A stretch of 64,000 bases of DNA, from the NCBI GenBank assembly GCA_024695145.1, contig JAILIS010000007.1, forward strand, positions 1 to 64,000, read 5' to 3'. Under the pieces are notes generated by a model that ran no database searches, had not been told where the DNA came from, and saw only the letters and a program-made list of their open reading frames with translations. The translations under genes and the position numbers were made by a program. Positions 62,033 to 64,000 of this stretch are shown here, in pieces; positions within the stretch are counted from its first letter, which is position 1, and the number at the start of each line of letters is the position of its first letter. The DNA is from Lachnospiraceae bacterium. Its GTDB lineage: Bacteria > Bacillota > Clostridia > Lachnospirales > Lachnospiraceae.

Positions 62033-64000
62033 GGAGTTTTTCGGCGGGAAGATAACTCATTATCAGCTTTTCGAGCAGTTCTCCCTCAACAGGTTTTGAT
62101 ATATAATCCGTAAATCCTTCCTCGAGGTACATCTCTCTTGCTCCCGCTATGGCATTTGCGGTAAGCGCGATATATATGGTGTTTTCACTCTCCGGGATCT
62201 CTTTAAGGTATTTGAGGGTCTCAACACCGTCCATCTCGGGCATCAGATGATCGATGAATATTATGTCATAATCATTCTCCTCGGCCTTTTTGATTCCCTC
62301 CGGTCCGGACAGTGCCGTATCGATCATCATCTGATTATTCTTTAACAGCTTCGTGATGACTGTCAGGTTCATCCTGATATCATCAATAACGAGTATCCTC
62401 GCATCGGGAGCGTGGAAGAGCTCTTTGTATATGCGCTTCTTTTCCCTCGTGCCGTCTGATTTTTTCGCATACTCCCCAACGGTTTCGCGGCTCATGATCT
62501 CCTGAATGACAGCGAAAGAAAATTCCGATCCGTTACCGAACTCGCTCTTTACGTTAAGGTCACTGCCCATAAGCTCGAGCAGGCGCTTTGTGATGGTGAT
62601 ACCGAGGCCGGTGCCTTCAATGCTGCGGTTTTTCTTCTCATCTATACGCTTGAACGGCGAGAACAGATCTTCCATGTCCTCCGGTCTGATCCCGACTCCG
62701 GTATCTTTTATGACAAATTCCAGTTCTATGTGATCTTTGTCGGTCTCCCTGAAAGATATTTTCAGGCTGACAGTCCCCTTCTCCGTATATTTGACCGCAT
62801 TGTTCAGCAGATTGAGTGCGCACTGTTTGATACGGATCTCGTCGCCTTTGAGGAGACGGGGGATGTTATAGTCAAGATCGACCTCAAACCTCAGGCCCTT
62901 TGCAGCAGCCCTGACTCTTATCATATTGACGATATCGCTGACCATCTGTCCGGGCTCATACGTGACCGGGATGATCTCCATCTTGCCTTCTTCAACCTTC
63001 GAAAAATCAAGTATGTCGTTGACGAGTGCAAGCAGTGTCTTACCGGATGTCCAGATGTCTTCGGCGTAATCCCTGATCTCCGGTTCGCTGCTCTCGCGCA
63101 GTACCATCTCGTCCATTCCCAGGATTGCATTTATGGGAGTACGTATCTCATGGGACATATTTGCAAGGAACTGTGATTTTGCCTTGTTCGCTCCGTCCGC
63201 GATGGCCTTCTGCTCACGCAGTTCCTCAAGATATCTGTAATGGTCACTGTCATCCACGATCACATACAGCGTTCCGACGGTCACGCCGTTTTGAAGAAGT
63301 GCGTTGGTCTTCGGAGTATAAATACGGTCGTTCAGCTTGAGCGGCTCCTCACAGCGTATTGCAAATCTTATCCTCTCGATCACACTCATGGCTGATCTTC
63401 CGGAAAGATTTCCTTTGCCCAGTTCCGGGAACAGCCTGATGGCCGGGTTGTTACAATACGTAATCTTGCCCTCGCCGTCAACCACGATTATGCCTTCTGA
63501 CAGTTCGTCCACAACGTAGTTACGGGCAAGCGCAACCGCATCGAGCATCTTGTATCTGAAGATCGCGATGAGCAGGAAGAGCGTACCGACGGCAAAGCCG
63601 AAGATCGTTACGTCAAAAGCATGTGCCAGTGGAATGAGCTTGAGGATGTACGTAATGTACGCAACACCTATGGCGCTCATTGCTATGGTCACCATCGCAT
63701 ATCTCTTTTTGGCGATCGGATTGTGTTCACGGATAAGTGTGATAATGATCAGTCCCACTCCGAACAGTATATACAGGACCGTCAGGACCGTCTGGAGATG
63801 GTACAGTATCCCGCCGGAATGGATGAGGTGCGGAAAATCGCCCTGCATCTCAAACTTCATATAATCATAGTAAAGATCGTTGCTCTCCACATTCAGTATG
63901 GATGCGTACATCGCCGCATGCGCTCCGGCCAGAAGTCCGGTCAGCCACATCGGCAGCTTTATACGGCACACTTCCATAACAAACAGGAACAGCGACAGAC
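62010..64000 (-). CDS. Hybrid sensor histidine kinase (5' end outside window)
   Basis: The frame stays open past ATG 63977 to the window edge (LSLFLFVMEVCRI), and that stretch is hydrophobic, so the true start lies beyond. Visible: the last helices of a 7TM sensor region, a PAS domain (GIIVVDGEGKITYCNNPAI), HisKA with MSHEIRTPINAILGMDEMV, HATPase with NAVKYTEKGTVSL and GTGLGITITKRLLEL, and a C-terminal receiver with Asp in IIFIDHLMPEMDG and Lys in YISKPV. No transcription output; it would pass phosphate on to an unseen partner. Confidence 0.9.
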   Translation of the reverse strand, partial: LSLFLFVMEVCRIKLPMWLTGLLAGAHAAMYASILNVESNDLYYDYMKFEMQGDFPHLIHSGGILYHLQTVLTVLYILFGVGLIIITLIREHNPIAKKRYAMVTIAMSAIGVAYITYILKLIPLAHAFDVTIFGFAVGTLFLLIAIFRYKMLDAVALARNYVVDELSEGIIVVDGEGKITYCNNPAIRLFPELGKGNLSGRSAMSVIERIRFAIRCEEPLKLNDRIYTPKTNALLQNGVTVGTLYVIVDDSDHYRYLEELREQKAIADGANKAKSQFLANMSHEIRTPINAILGMDEMVLRESSEPEIRDYAEDIWTSGKTLLALVNDILDFSKVEEGKMEIIPVTYEPGQMVSDIVNMIRVRAAAKGLRFEVDLDYNIPRLLKGDEIRIKQCALNLLNNAVKYTEKGTVSLKISFRETDKDHIELEFVIKDTGVGIRPEDMEDLFSPFKRIDEKKNRSIEGTGLGITITKRLLELMGSDLNVKSEFGNGSEFSFAVIQEIMSRETVGEYAKKSDGTREKKRIYKELFHAPDARILVIDDIRMNLTVITKLLKNNQMMIDTALSGPEGIKKAEENDYDIIFIDHLMPEMDGVETLKYLKEIPESENTIYIALTANAIAGAREMYLEEGFTDYISKPVEGELLEKLIMSYLPAEKLLDTPDSV

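Overview
The window looks like chromosomal DNA from an anaerobic, butyrate-forming member of the Lachnospiraceae (Firmicutes, Clostridia). The main evidence is a complete acetyl-CoA to butyrate gene set ending in ptb-buk, a cellobiose phosphorylase, long-form HPF, many lipoproteins with a short lipobox, and strong AAGGAGG-type ribosome sites. No rRNA, tRNA, phage, insertion sequence or CRISPR array was seen. Most genes are on the minus strand.

Left part (1-20 kb): a GNAT acetyltransferase with no normal start codon for its first strand; a broken CcdA-thioredoxin gene; an rRNA/tRNA methyltransferase; a block of two SGNH-type esterases with a PilZ protein; DegV; a LacI regulator divergent from cellobiose phosphorylase (cbp); two small paralogous proteins that join a double-glycine leader-like segment to a CxxC/CxxC zinc knuckle; a YedK/HMCES-type DNA-protein crosslink protein; and a gene-free stretch of about 880 bp packed with four different tandem repeats. 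Next comes a seven-gene cluster: HlyD-type adaptor, MacB-type ATPase and permease, two lipoproteins, a zinc-ribbon membrane protein and an AIM24-like protein.

Middle part (20-47 kb): small membrane proteins (DUF2752, TM2); then a seven-gene run in which an uncharacterised RbsABC-like importer with a DUF3798-type binding lipoprotein is followed, 24 bp later, by an ABCG-like ATPase/permease pair. Divergent from it is a MoxR-DUF58-transglutaminase operon with a perfect TTGACA-17-TATAAT promoter, followed by a receiver protein lacking two conserved residues. Then come a secreted Ser/Lys/Asp-rich protein, carboxylesterase, homoserine dehydrogenase, RF2, SecA, a DUF4097 protein, a methyltransferase, a lipoprotein with an RsiV-like domain and a membrane acyltransferase.

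Right part (47-64 kb): the butyrate genes thl-crt-hbd-bcd-etfB-etfA-ptb-buk all read leftward. A TTGATT-17-TATAAT promoter and an 18-bp Rex-type operator lie just before thl, which ties the pathway to the NADH/NAD+ ratio. Upstream are mtnA, hpf, an SH3-NlpC/P60 hydrolase, trxB, a divergent FabG-like reductase, a 74-bp tandem repeat, rplM-rpsI with a perfect consensus promoter and a candidate L13 leader, and a hybrid histidine kinase cut by the window edge.

The most promising places for something new are the leader/zinc-knuckle pair, the joined two-transporter run with its candidate operator, the adaptor/MacB/zinc-ribbon/AIM24 cluster, and the repeat island at 10.6-11.5 kb.
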